Source: Doryteuthis pealeii (taxonomy: Eukaryota; Mollusca; Cephalopoda; Myopsida; Loliginidae). Taken from it: a stretch of 64,000 bases of DNA. Below the pieces are notes generated by a model that did no database searches, had not been told where the DNA came from, and saw only the letters and a program-made list of their open reading frames with translations. Position 1 is the stretch's first letter. Every line of letters starts with the position of its first letter. The position numbers were made by a program, and so were the translations under genes. Below, piece after piece: positions 42,975 through 55,293 of this stretch. The DNA lies in contig CM042151.1 in NCBI GenBank assembly GCA_023376005.1, forward strand, positions 75,250,829 through 75,314,828. The letters run 5' to 3'.

Positions 42975-43214
42975 GACCCAAGAGAAAGCTGAACTCTTGG
43001 AAGGGGAGGTAAAAGAAAGAAAAAAAAAAAGTAGGGTGTTTTGACAACTGTGTGCCAGTGCATAAGTTGTGTGATGTGTGGGTCCATTATTAATGATATG
43101 AAGAGAGAGGGGAGTGAAAAAAAAAAAAAAAAAGGAACAAAAATAATAAAATTCCAAGAAGCAAATGAGTGTTTGAAAAACTCTGAAAGACAGTAAGAGT
43201 CCTGATCATAATCA

Positions 43215-43340
43215 AACAATGGAATGGTGGGTCCGAGGCATGTTATTGGCTTAGAATTTATCAGACGTCATTTGGTCTGGCAAAAATGTTAATCCGGCAA
43301 GGCTTTGGAACCACAGATGCTGTAAAAATCAGTGGTGTAC
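43215..43340 (-). repeat. Possible pogo/Tigger-type fragment
   Basis: TTTGGTCTGGCAAAAATGTT, AATCCGGCAAGGCTTTGG and ACAGATGCTG, read on the minus strand, recall the ends of pogo-like elements with TCCGG motifs. There is no inverted partner. Confidence 0.25.
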
Positions 43341-43350
43341 CTCTATCTCT

Positions 43351-43387
<37 letters not shown>

Positions 43388-44904
43388 GGTATCCTAAGCA
43401 ATTTTTGTTTATGTATACAATGTATTATGTAGTGCAGATGTGTTATTGAAAGTTGAAGTTCGTTATCAATCTTACAAACAAAATATACAATTTATAAAAA
43501 TAAGGTTCAAATAATAAATACATACAAAAATACTAATTGTCTTGTGGTGATGTGACTGTGAAAAAAAAAAAAAAAAAAAAAAAAAAAAGACGTACTGTAG
43601 CGCTCTCTCCTTGCTGTGAAGGGTTCATAAGTGGTAGATGACTTGGGAGGAGGGGGGAGTAAAGAAATAGAAGAGTGGAGGGAACGGAGTCCAGACTGAG
43701 GGTTTCTGAGTTTTACTGCACATTCAAACACCTGCCACTAACTAACCATTCTACTCGACCTCATCTTCTGATTCCCACCACTCTAAATGCTAATCCTGAA
43801 CATGGACTATGCCTAGAATTTTGAATTTGTGTATACATCTCAGCCCCTCTTTACTTGTTTTTCTTTGTTTATAAATGCAGATTAGTGAACAATACAAATA
43901 TTTTATTTTTTCCAATACTCTCATGCAAGATGGTTAAAAAAAAAATGTTTAAAATTACTGGAGACATGAGCCCCTCTCCCCACAACCCAATTCAAAGAAG
44001 TTGGGATCAGTTTCAGTTGATCAGATTTTAAGCAACATTAAAAACATGCGTCTTTACAACAAAAGATGGGGCTGTAGGATCAGGGTGTGGTTAGATAAGA
44101 TAAGATGCCCCAAAGAGTTAGAAAGAAATAAAGAAAAATTTTAATAGAGGCAAAATAAGAGATACAGGAAAGGTGGTAAAAAGAAACCTATAGAGGGTTT
44201 ATTATATGGGTTATTTAGGTGCAAAGAAAGAAAGACAGACAGACAGACCAACAAACACAAATATAAAAGTTTTGTGTTATACTATCATCAACTATAGTAA
44301 GAGACAACTTGGGTATTTGATGCCATATAAGACCCTTCCCGTCAACCATTTATATTTAATATTATTGAAGTTGGGCTACATAAAAATAGTAGTCTATGAT
44401 GTGTGGGTTATTATATTAATTCAACTTTGCGCTTAGGGGCGAAAGGATATTTGTTTGCCCCTTTTTTTAAGGGGGGGGGGCAGGGTATGTGTGTCTATAA
44501 AAAGAAAACTGAGTCTTATAAAACATCAAATACAGTAAGTTGCAAACTGGGTACAGAGATAATATCAGAGAAAGAGAGAAAGGAAGGGTAGTAATAATAA
44601 TAGCAAATAAAAATAAGGAAAGAAGATTCAATACTTATTTTCTCTTTTAAATAATTGTGAAGCAGTGGTGAAGATAGGAACAAGTAGTATAATAAAACTT
44701 AAAGATCCCATCACCATCTGTCAGGATTTTGAATATAAGAACTATTATTCTGTCACTGATTACAAATCTCAACCAGGCAGAAATTCTTTTTTTATATATA
44801 TATTTTTGTCGGCTCTGCACAGCAGTAGAAAGAGAGGGAGAGAAGAGATTGCACTTGTTAAAATAACTACGAGTGAGATACAGAGGGTGGAAAAAAAAAC
44901 TTTC

Positions 44905-44905
44905 T

Positions 44906-44960
<55 letters not shown>
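44905..44960. repeat. (GT)n(AT)n compound microsatellite
   Basis: Six GT units run into more than twenty AT units. Overlapping frames of up to 105 codons here are repeat artefacts. Confidence 0.95.
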
Positions 44961-44963
<3 letters not shown>

Positions 44964-45562
44964 CTTTTCACATTTTTTTTAGTATATCCAAATTTGGTAC
45001 TATTTTGGCAAATACTTTTTTTTTCTTTTTTCTTTTTTTTTTAAATAAGCAATATTTGCAAAACTTAAATTTCCTAATGAAGGATACTCAACTTATCACT
45101 TTGCACAGGTATTACAGAAAAATAGGTAATTATTTTATACCCTCAGATGGCAAAATTTTTGTTTTTCACAATAAAACATAACTAAGTAAATGCAATCTTG
45201 AAAAGTCATTTGGTTTATAAAACTAGAAAGTACATTACAAAGAAAAAATAAGATAAGTATCGGATATATTTATAGTAGAATTTTTTTTTTTTTTTTTTTT
45301 GGATAATGACAAGCTCTATTCTTATAAAAAAAACAAAAAAAATAATTAAATCAGTAGATATAGTGAAATGGGTACTCATGTATGTTCTTTAAACTCTAAC
45401 AGCATGTCAGTTCTAGAGAGAGAGAGAGAGGCATGAACTCAAACTTTGCTATGCTTTTGTTTCAGACATTAGGGTACTGAAACGTAAGTTTGAGTTAGAT
45501 GTCTCTACAGTGCACTAATCCTAATTCTGTGCAAGTGTCCATAGGATAAAGATACTGACAGC

Positions 45563-45594
<32 letters not shown>

Positions 45595-45747
45595 AAATTT
45601 TAAATTACTCATTAAGAATGAAATATTTAAATCACATACAAAATCTCTCATGTTAGATTTTACCCATTTACTATCTCTTGAATTTAAACTAAATCGCAAG
45701 CAATTTATATTACCCAAACTTATGTTACATAAATGTCCTGTCCTAAT

Positions 45748-45969
45748 AGCAATTGCCTGTGGGACAGCATAAGTGTAGGGTGCTGGTGTCACATAGCCAT
45801 TTGTTGCTGTAGTATAAGGGTATGCCTCATAGCTGTTTGGAAATTGTTCAGTGGTATACTGCAAAGACTGTCCTGTTGCAGATAAAGAGGAGTGTGGCAC
45901 CAATACAATTGGGGTTGTCATGTAGGCAGTGGTTGCAGCATTTTCAGCTGCTATTGATGGATAGATGTA
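45748..45969 (-). CDS. RBM24/RBM38-like C-terminal coding exon or exon fragment
   Basis: On the minus strand an acceptor-like TTTCTGCAG ends at 45970. The frame then reads YIYPSIAAENAATTAY, and later SYEAYPYTTATNGYVTP and APYTYAVPQAIA. The order Y-x-x-YPY ... A-x-x-GYVT ... Y-x-YAVPQ is what I know from the C-terminal low-complexity part of RBM24/RBM38 RNA-binding proteins, downstream of their single RRM. No RRM exon was found elsewhere in the window, so upstream exons would lie beyond 64 kb, or this is a detached copy. After PQ the frame stays open to a (TG)n tract but shows no family resemblance. A GC-type donor-like CAG|GCAATT follows the PQ codons and might end the exon. The polypyrimidine tract is short. 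Function, if any, would be RNA binding in splicing or mRNA stability. Confidence 0.45.
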
Positions 45970-46188
45970 CTGCAGAAACCCATTTTCTATAATTGCTATG
46001 TTTTTTCTATAATTGCTATTTTTGAATGTTAGTCGTATTTTCTGATTATCTATTTAGAAGGGATTATGAAATTACCAAATTAAACCTTTCATGGTGGTGA
46101 TTAGAATAAGAGAAATAATTACAAATTTATAAACTAATCTATTAAATTATGTCAGAATTTCTTTTTAGATGAGGCTTGATGTGTATCA

Positions 46189-46577
46189 TTTTGATTTTTC
46201 AGACTGTTGTCCTCATCTTCATTGTTGCACATAGAAACTTTTAGCCCACAGTATCCTCCAGCCTTTCTCAGGTGTTCCCTGCATATCCAAGCATGGCAAT
46301 GACCCAGCCTGGAGAAATCATTTTTAATAGTTTGACTGTTTATCAAACAAAGGGTAGAAGAACAATGACATCATTATTTGAATGAGATCTTAAAAAAAAA
46401 ATTTAAACCCCTAGTTTGATAAACAGTCAAACTATTCAAAATGATTTCCAAGGTTGGGTTATTGCTATGCTTGAATACACAGGGAACACCTGAGGAAGGC
46501 TGGTGGATACAATGGCTGAAACATTGTTTTTACATACTACAATAAAAATGAGGACAACAGTCCAAAAAATCAAAATT
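46189..46577. mobile_element. Foldback element, arms of about 165 bp
   Basis: Left arm 46189-46354 and right arm 46408-46577 are inverted (shared TAGTTTGACTGTTTATCAAA and GACTGTTGTCCTCAT). Each arm holds a CCTGAGGAAGGCTGG ... GCTGAAACATTGT-type motif. The arms have diverged at many sites. Confidence 0.75.
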
Positions 46578-47612
46578 ATATATAATTTATTAAAATTGAA
46601 TGGAATAACCTAATTGATGTGAATTACTGAACCCCCACCTCTTAAACAATATAAAAATTAAACGTTTTTTAGTTATGAAATTTAGGTATATATTCCTTTA
46701 AAAAGAAAATAACTAAGAATTGATAGATGTAATGAAAAGTGTTTGAATACAAGTATATATTTTCACATTTTACTTGTAGTAGAGTTTGTTTTGTTTTCAA
46801 CTGATTTTGGACCCATGTTGATAAAATGTAAATGAATAAAAACAATATATTTGTACTATATATAAACTGTGAAAAAATGTTTGATAGCTTAAAACTGAAA
46901 ACCATGTCGCTTCAAGGCTATATGGACTAGTTTATTGTCAACCAGGATTTTCATTGTAAAACGATCAACATTTTGTCAACAGGGAACCATCAATAAAAAA
47001 AAAAAAAAATTAAAAAAAAAAGATATTTTTTGTCAGAATTAGAACCAATTTGCAAAGTGAGGAGGGTCCAGCGTTTTATGCCTTGCAGAGAGTGATCACA
47101 CAAATTTTTTTTTTGTAAACTTCTGATATGAATGAATGAAAAATACTAAGTCAGTAGAAAAAGCATTTTTTTTCTTCTTTTTTTTTTTTTTTTTTTTGCC
47201 TAAGAGCCGAGAGAAATCTTAACATTTACAGGGCAAAAAATTACATTCAACATGCAATCACTAGATTAAGGATGAAACAGCACCACTGTTAACCAAAAAG
47301 TTGTTCCTGATAGAAAAATCTTTTCTTTTTTTCTTTAAAGAGACAGTGCCTAACCAACATCTGAGGGCACCAGAATTTTTAAGGGTATAGAAAAGAACAA
47401 GAAAAAAAAATTCACAGATAAGTGGTCCCTATAATAATCATACATAGTTTAAATCTGAGACAATAGCAAAGTGATTCAAATGGTACTGAGTGAGGAAGCA
47501 TTCATAAAAATTGTGCTACTCTGTCTATCCCATATTAACATACTTCTGTAAGGCAAGGTGTATGTATGTGTGAATGAATAATATATATATATATACCTAT
47601 CTAGTATATAGG

Positions 47613-47613
<1 letters not shown>

Positions 47614-47663
<50 letters not shown>
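47614..47663. repeat. (GT)n microsatellite, about 25 units
   Basis: It is the longest pure GT tract in the window and gives spurious VCVCVC and HTHTHT frames. An A-box-like TATAATGGTTAGCACC stands just downstream at 47710. Confidence 0.95.
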
Positions 47664-47665
<2 letters not shown>

Positions 47666-48384
47666 ATGCATTCTGCCTGTGTTTTTTTTATGTAAGCAAA
47701 GTGGCCAATGTATAATGGTTAGCACCTCCAGGGAGAGAGAGAGAAAAAAAAAAATAAATAAATCACAAATTTTTCTTAAAAAAAAAAAATTGCAGTTACA
47801 TATAGCTAGGCAGAGAATTCAAATGCAGCATTTGGCATAGAACATCCCAAAATGATTGAAATATATAACTGTGTTTTTTTTTTTTAATTTCTTTTCTTTT
47901 TTTTTTAAATGCTCAGAGGCAAATTTTGTTCTTAGGATGTCTTGCATGCAGACACACACATTGAAGAAATAATGACATTGTTTTGGGGTTTTTTTTGTAT
48001 GTGCGTGTGTAGTTTTGTGAAATGTAGAGGGAGGGGAGGTTGTGTTCTCTCTATGATCACCATTAGAAGGTGTTAAAAAAATTATATATATATAAAAAAA
48101 AAAAAATATTAAAAAATTATGAGAAAAGAGAAAGCATACAGAAAATAGATTGAAATTTCTTTTTCTGACACACATATAGATATATAAATTTCAAAATAAA
48201 AAGGTGAAGCTCATAAACCATGTTAAAATGAATAACAATATATAACAAGTTTGGTACAAGATTTTCAAATCTACAAATGTGTGGGAAAATTTCTGTAAAA
48301 GTGAAATAGAAACCCCCTCCCCCAAAAAACTAACAACAGGATATGCAAATTGCAGAAATTATAGATTAAATTCTTTAATTGGAG

Positions 48385-48432
<48 letters not shown>

Positions 48433-50059
48433 CTACTTTTCGTTATTAAAATTTCTTTTTTTAAAACTCTGAGACAAACTTAATATGGAGGTTCTTTCTT
48501 TCCTTTTTTAAAATGAAGGCCCTCTTTAAAGAAAAATGAAAATTGAGAATGAAGTGTTGAGTAAAAAAAAAAATTGCACCCAGGCAACCAAAAATATGGC
48601 TCCCCTTTCCCATATGTTTTTTAAATTTTTTTATTTGACAATACAGATTTGAGAGAGGCAAGGGAGGTTGGAGGGAGAAAGAGAGGGAGAGAGAAAGAGA
48701 AAAATGCTCATAAAAAATTTTTTAAAAAATGACATCAAATCTTTAGGCCCATCAACTGGCATGATAACCAATACCACCTTAGAATAATAAGCTGACACAA
48801 TTAGTTTGTCTGATTACAAAACTTATATTTTTTTTGCAGGTTGGATAGGGTTACGAGCTTATGAGGTTATATAAGGACTAGCCAGTGGGGGGGGGGGGTC
48901 TGTAAAGATTCAAATTTTGCCAACCAAAGAGGAAAAAAAAAATAATATAGAAATGACCAAGAATCAGAGTTTATGTCAGTAAGGGATATAAAGAGCAGAA
49001 AGAATCCATTTTTAAATATCAAAAGTGTGTGCCATGTTGCTTTTAAAAGGAACACAAGATGGAGGTTGATAGACAGGAAGTTATTGGTGTTTGGATCAGG
49101 AGGAGAGAAATTAGCAAAAATTAGTGAACCTATAGTACCACTGAAAATTTTTTTAAACACTACCAATATCATCTACAAATAATCTATATAAGCAAAGTTG
49201 GTTTTAAGCACATAAACATGCATACAGAGAGAGAGAGGGAGGGAGACAGCAAGACTCCACTTTTATATTGGGGAGGGGAAGGTTAAATAGTCTGGCACAA
49301 GATTATATACTATGGAGCTCTTAGAGAAGATCAAACACACTTAACCTGTAAAACCCGTAGTATTGGTTTAGGGGTACAGCATCTAATCATTATAGTACTA
49401 ATAAACCGATAAGAACATGTACCATGAAATAGCTTGAAACATAGTAATGGTGTAGTAATGCCCTATACCCTTGGGAATAGGGTAAAGCTAATGGATGCAC
49501 TCTTTGTCTAGATATTTCTGAATAATTTAAAAAGGTTTGTACAAATATAGATCGAGACATTTACCAAGTTCTGTCAAGTGTGAATATTACTGTTAAACTT
49601 TGTGTGAAAATGAGGTTCTACTTCCTGGCAGAACTGGCATACAAAAAAGAATAAATCTGTTTATATATGTAACCTTGTACTACTGCTCTATCAAGGGTTG
49701 ATCTGTATTATACAGGCAGTTCTGAGATAGTTAAAATACCTACAATGTCAGTTCAATGGGTTAGCATTGGCTTGCTTGAGAAGCTTGCTTACATCTGTAC
49801 AAGCATGTTTAATGATTTGCTCAAACAGGTAACATTTTTGGTAACTGTTGTTTTATAGATAATCTTAAGATTGAGATGGGTTGGATAGCAACAGAGTTCT
49901 TTATTTCTTATACTATTAAAAGATAAATAAGAATACTAAATAAAATCACTAATAAAATAATTATGACTGAGTGAGTAAATAAATTAACAGATTGCAAAAT
50001 TATTATAGCCACATAAATACAGTATAAACTAGACCGTTCTTACAAACTAGATCACCCTT

Positions 50060-50180
50060 TCCATCATCCCCTACACAACAGTATATAAAAGGGATACCCA
50101 CGATGTAGGAACCACTTGGTCTGATGATCGCAGAATTGAGAAACTGACAGTCACCAAGCGTTGTTGTCTGTGTCTACACT
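50060..50180 (+). promoter_or_regulatory. TATA-box-containing segment
   Basis: ACAGTATATAAAAGGGATAC (50080-50099) is a strong TATA match in a stretch that is less AT-rich than its surroundings. No coding region follows on either strand. Chance occurrence in AT-rich DNA remains likely. Confidence 0.2.
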
Positions 50181-50222
50181 ATCCCAACTTAGAAATATAT
50201 GCTCTATCATTGATATTGAGCA

Positions 50223-50223
<1 letters not shown>

Positions 50224-50259
<36 letters not shown>
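50224..50259. repeat. (AT)n microsatellite
   Basis: Eighteen AT units just right of the TATA-containing segment at 50060-50180. Confidence 0.95.
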
Positions 50260-50260
<1 letters not shown>

Positions 50261-51083
50261 TATAAGATAATAAACTATTCTAAGAGAATAAGTTAAAACT
50301 GTCTAGCTATCATTTAGGAATAAGATTCGATTTATAAAGATTGCCATGTTTTGATTTCAAAATTCTATATATAATGGAGATTCAGTCTATTTGTCTGAGA
50401 CCGAAACTATGTCACTGCTTACATCACAGTAATTTCAGGAATTATGCAACTTCATCAATGAATATTGACCGTCAATATCATTACTCCATTAAATAAAGCA
50501 AATGCTCTATTGTATCTATATGTTCCGTAGTAGTACACAAGAAAGGATCATCTACTGTACATTTTAAAACAAGTTTTAATAAATACATGCCTGGTATCCT
50601 TGATTTATATATAGTTTGTTTTATTTTTATATATATTTAAAATCATCTAATGTATAGAATTTTATGATAAATTTTTTTAGAAACAAAATATTATCATATA
50701 AACTTGTTCTTTTTAAAGTAAAATAATTTTCAATTCTAAATTAGAATGAAATAGGTGTGTAAAAAAACTATATATCATATATATATAACAAAATATATGG
50801 CTGCAAGATAGGTTCCTGTACTAAACACCTATCTACTATAAGTCAGATATGGTTATACCCACCCCCAACACTTTTTGGGGAGGAGGGGGTCTAATAATTA
50901 CATTTAATTTCTTTATAAACATTTGCCTTGACAAATTTGATAATTTAAATATCAGGGAAAATTGGAAATTTATGCAAAAAAAAAAAATTTTTTATAAGAT
51001 TAATCTAGGCATGAAAATGGAAGAAGGGTATATTTCTATAAGTAATTTGAAGTTAAAATGTTAAGTAAAAATAGTCTCAAACA

Positions 51084-51154
51084 ATATTGTCCCAAAATAG
51101 TTATTATAGTTTTATATAAATTATCAAATAACAATTATTATGTGACAAAGATAG
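51084..51154. mobile_element. Family K mini-hairpin element, copy 3
   Basis: ATATTGTCCCAAAATAGTTA and the inverse ATAACAATTATTATGTGACA flank TATATAAATTATCAAA. It is more diverged than copies 1 and 2. Confidence 0.65.
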
Positions 51155-51654
51155 TATTCCATAAATCCAGAGAATTCTTAATTATTATCAGCTGGTTACA
51201 GTCGTTAGTATAAATATTTAAAATTAGAAAAATATTTATATATTCTATCCATGTATTTGAATAAAATAAATTAAATTTCATTAATTTGGTATTCAGTAAT
51301 ATTCAAAAGCTGAACTGGTGTTAAAAATAAAATAACTTGTATTTTTTCTTTTTTAAACTTTTTAATCCTTTTGGTGTGGAAAGCAACTCCAGTTGCCTAA
51401 ATATATTTAATACGCGAGAGCAAGATGTAACTTTAGTCCACATTACTCTAAAATGTTGGATCTTGCATGATATACCCAGGTGAAAGAGCCTCTTATTCAA
51501 TATACCCCAGGCCTAAAATTTACATTTTTTTAAAAAGTATATATAATATCCAAATATTGAGTGAAGAAATCTTCCTTACAATGTAGTTTTTCAATTGTTG
51601 TAATTTGCAGAACTCAATGCATGGTCTTATTGCCAGAGTCATATATTAAAATTA

Positions 51655-51925
51655 TATTAGGAAGAAATAAAGAAGATTTAGGATGGAAGCATTATAGACT
51701 ATTTCAGGGAACCAAGAGAAATTATTTCTGTTAAATTATGTTCAGAAGTGGCCACGGATCCAGACTATAAAAAAAACAAAAAATGTTTTTGACTGACTTA
51801 AGAATAATACAGGAATACTCATTTTGTGTCTGATGATGGGAACCGAAAGATAATTTTTCTTGGTTTCCTGAAATAGTCTATAATGTTTCCAACCTAAATC
51901 TTCTTTGTTATTTTTTTCCTAATAT
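51655..51925. mobile_element. Foldback element, arms of about 75 bp
   Basis: AAAGAAGATTTAGGATGGAA and ATTATAGACTATTTCAGGGA in the left arm recur inverted at 51846-51925. The loop of about 115 bp has no open frame of note. Confidence 0.75.
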
Positions 51926-51929
51926 ATAA

Positions 51930-52469
51930 ACTTTTAAAATTTTAGCAAAACATTTTTTTTTTTAGAAGTATTAGTGAATAAAAACATTATCTTATGAAAA
52001 CACGTGCAATATAACCCCCATCCCACTAATAGTGTATTGTAGTAATTGTGAAACTAATAGTTTGTTTAATTTGCAAGCCTTTTCATTTTATGGTAAAAAG
52101 TTAATTCCAGCTATTAAATCTGTTGCCATACCAAAAGGGTTAAACTTCAACAGTCACCACTTTGAGCCTATATTAACAGTAAGTTCCCTGGAAAGAAGAC
52201 TTGAGTGAAATTAATTTTTTTAAAATCTAATTTAAAAAATTCAGAGATGAAATTTCAAAGAAATGCCTTTTACCAGACTTTACTAGAGGAATACATTTTT
52301 TCTTCTAGTTTTGATCTTACTGGCTGTAGAAATGATAATTAGTATAAAATCTAAATTGATACCTTTAATTTCTTTTAGGATTTAATGGGGAAAAAAATCA
52401 CTAAAATTACCCATTCATGCAATTTTATAAAAAAAAGGTTATTGTCTTCAAAGTTAGGACAGATGGTTT

Positions 52470-52507
<38 letters not shown>

Positions 52508-54990
52508 GCCAGATGCCTGTTACTAGGTTATGAAGAGGAAGAAGAAAAAAAATACTGTTCATCTCAAAGTAAAAACATTGGCTGAGAGAACAGAGCCAGC
52601 TATACATGCTAATACTTTTTAATAAGAGAGAAATCACTAAAGCAAAAAAAAAAAAAAAAAAAATGCTTGTGTTAATAAGTTTAAGGTTAAAGAAAAAGAA
52701 AAACAATGAGTGTCTAGGGCAACAAACTGTATAACAACAACATGAAGAGCATATGGACAACAATTATTGTACCAGAATTCCAGGACTTGCAAACAAAAAG
52801 CCAACTTAACAGAAACAGAAATCAAATGTCATAACAACCACCACCACCACCACCACTAGGGGAGGCCACAATTTTTTTTTTTGGGTCTTTTAAACAAAGA
52901 GCATTAAAAAAAAGTGTATCATGGACATGAAAGTTAAAAATTTGACCAAGGTCACATTGCAAAAGGTAAAAAAAAAAAAAAAAATGGATGTGTGTGTAGA
53001 ACACAAGAACACTACCCAAATAATCTCTTGGTGAACATTGCAAAGTTCTAAAATTTTATTTTAATGGCTAAATGAATTGAGAGAAAAAATATATATATTA
53101 CAACCAGTGCAACTGCCCCCACCTTTTTTTCTCATTTTCCTTCCATTTATTAAAAAGTATTGAAATAAAAGTGTTACTACTATACCAAATAATTTGATTA
53201 TAAGTATTTTAACCTCTTTGAATGGAATACTCTATAAGTATTTTTTTTTTAAAAAGGGATTTTGTACTGTATTACAGGGGAAAAACAGATACCAAACAAA
53301 ATTTCCATGTTCATTTTCAAGAAATTGTGTATTAAGACCTATTTTATTTTAAATTAATCATATTAATTATGTCAGAAAAGTACCTTTGTTTTATATGTAT
53401 GAAATAATAATTGAAAAAAGAAGAAAAAAAAAACCTAATTTCTTGTAGTCAGGTTGGAGGTTAGCTGTGGGTTTAAGAACTCATACCAAGAGGCAGAGGT
53501 TGAAGAAAATAATTAACAGCAACATCTAAACATTTACAACAACGTTGCAATCTTATAGTTATTTTTAAATATATGTAATAGAAAACATAATAAACAAAAA
53601 TTCATTAACAGGTTTTTTTTTTTTTTTGGTTACCAAAAATCTACAGGCAAAAGGGGAGGGCCAAGAAAAATTTCATAAGAGAGAATGGAACATTGGTTGA
53701 AGTGGAGCAGCAACAAGAATACTAAGTCTTTTTTTTTTTCTTTTTTTTTTTAAATATTTTTTTAAAGGGTAAAAAAAAATAATAAATAAATCAATTTCAT
53801 AAAAACCCAACAAACATGCAAAAGACTTGTTTAAAAAAAGAAAAAAAAAAAAAAAAAAAAATGAAACCAATTTTCCCTTCCCACCATCCCAAGAAAAAAA
53901 AAAAAAAAAAAAAAAAAAAGAAAAAAGTTGAAAAATGAAAATTGAAACAAGACATTGTTTCGATGATTAAAATTTTTTTTAATTGAAAAATAAATCTTTA
54001 AATTAATTTTTTTATTTAAAAAAATTACGTGGATAGGAAAAAAAGCAAAGTTAATAAATAGGGAAAAAAATTTTTTTTTAAAAATCAAACAAAAATAGAA
54101 ATTGAAAATGCAGAAAAAATTTTTTTTAAAAGTTGATACAAACATTTTTTTTAATATTTGAAAAAAATTATTTTCTTCAAACTTTTTTTTTTCTTCTTTT
54201 ATACAAATTAAATATTTATTTATTAATTTATTTATTCCAAATTATAATATTCTCTTCTTTCCAAGTATAAATTAAATGGTGAGTGAATAAATTAGACCAA
54301 ATTGAAAAAATAATCATCTTTATATTTTCATGTTAAAATGTTCTGTTGGTGTGAACATGAGAAATTGATTGACTTGCTAATGTCTCTTTCCAAGGTAATT
54401 AATTAAGTGCATTAACAAAACGAGAAGGAATCTTGTGAATGTGGTTCAGGGACAAGGGAGGGGGGCAAAGGAAACAGGAAAAAGAGGGGTGAGGGACACT
54501 AATCACTGGAAAAGTAGTGCTTCCCCCCAGCCACCATGAAAAAGAGCCAAGGTGCCCAGGCCTACTCCTGGGTGCAGAGGATGAGAAAAAAAGCATCACA
54601 CACATACACACAAGTCAGATGAGAAAACATCAGAGCGGTGCTAGTGACTTATGAACCACACAGCCACACCACACCTCCAACATCACTGAGTGGGGTCAGT
54701 TACACTTCCTTAACAGTCACAGTTGCATTCTACATTACAAAACAGGCACTGACATTACTAGTGACTACTGAGTTTTGTTACACAATGTTACAGTATATGT
54801 CACTAATGGCTGACAATTGATACAACCAAGTTACAGAGTACCATTAGTACCAAGATTGGAGGTACAAAGAACACTGCTGTATCATAGGGTCACATTGTGA
54901 CATCAGTAATGTAAATGATGTGCTGTAGTTCATAGGACAGGAGCCCCCCAAAAGCGGTTCAAAAACCATATTAAGACAACGCTGACAAAA
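51930..54990. other. Gene-free stretch rich in A/T homopolymers
   Basis: Runs of 15-34 A occur at 52472, 52644, 53841 and 53895. The part 54420-54990 is more balanced and untranslated-like. No gene was recognised. Confidence 0.55.
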
Positions 54991-54994
54991 TGTA

Positions 54995-55206
54995 ACATTA
55001 CACCTTCAGGCGTGGAAGATCTGGCCTCCAACAAACAGGGTTGGCGAGACACAGCTCAATAATGATAAACAGGACTGCAGAGTGGCAACGTCTTCGTCGT
55101 CATGAACAACCAAATGTAGATGGGAATTTCCCCTGCAATGTGTGTGACTGCATCTGCAAGTCCAGAATTGGACTAATGAGCCACCAGAGGGTCCACAACT
55201 GTTGAA
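54995..55206 (+). pseudogene. LINE C-terminal relic ending in a C2H2 finger
   Basis: The plus strand from about 55070 reads EWQRLRRHEQPNVDGNFP, then CNVCDCICKSRIGLMSHQRVH-type finger sequence, and stops at TGA (55204-55206). The Cys and His ligands are intact (C-x2-C and H-x3-H spacing). Upstream the frame is broken near DLASNKQGWRDTAQ followed by stops. It is the same C-terminal module as at 31205-31575 but better preserved. Confidence 0.7.
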
Positions 55207-55240
55207 GATATGGAGTGATGTCACAAATTAAACAGCTACA

Positions 55241-55243
<3 letters not shown>

Positions 55244-55288
<45 letters not shown>
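55244..55288. repeat. (AT)n microsatellite next to a LINE relic
   Basis: Twenty-two AT units lie 38 bp after the stop codon of the LINE C terminus, as expected for a LINE 3' end that has expanded. Confidence 0.9.

Positions 55289-55289
<1 letters not shown>

Positions 55290-55293
<4 letters not shown>

Larger units (their letters stand above)
40295..45560. other. Gene-free stretch left of the RBM24-like exon
   Basis: Homopolymers, (AT)n and (GA)n tracts prevail. A CpG-containing island of about 140 bp (40505-40645) and the weak pogo-like piece at 43215 stand out. If the minus-strand exon at 45748-45969 is real and terminal, part of this could be its 3' untranslated region. Confidence 0.45.
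46580..51080. other. Gene-free AT-rich stretch
   Basis: Microsatellites and homopolymers are frequent. The part 49300-50200 is unique and less repetitive but has no frame of note. Nothing was recognised as coding. Confidence 0.55.

Noticed and set aside
42859..43219. Several overlapping frames with YIYIYI tracts
   Set aside because: They come from (AT)n read in all frames; the same applies at 44647-45181, 47476-47840, 55100-55351 and 57339-57595.
54536..54622. 28-codon ORF with a GCCACCATG start context
   Set aside because: The context is ideal by vertebrate rules but the peptide is short, unrecognised and without supporting exon signals.
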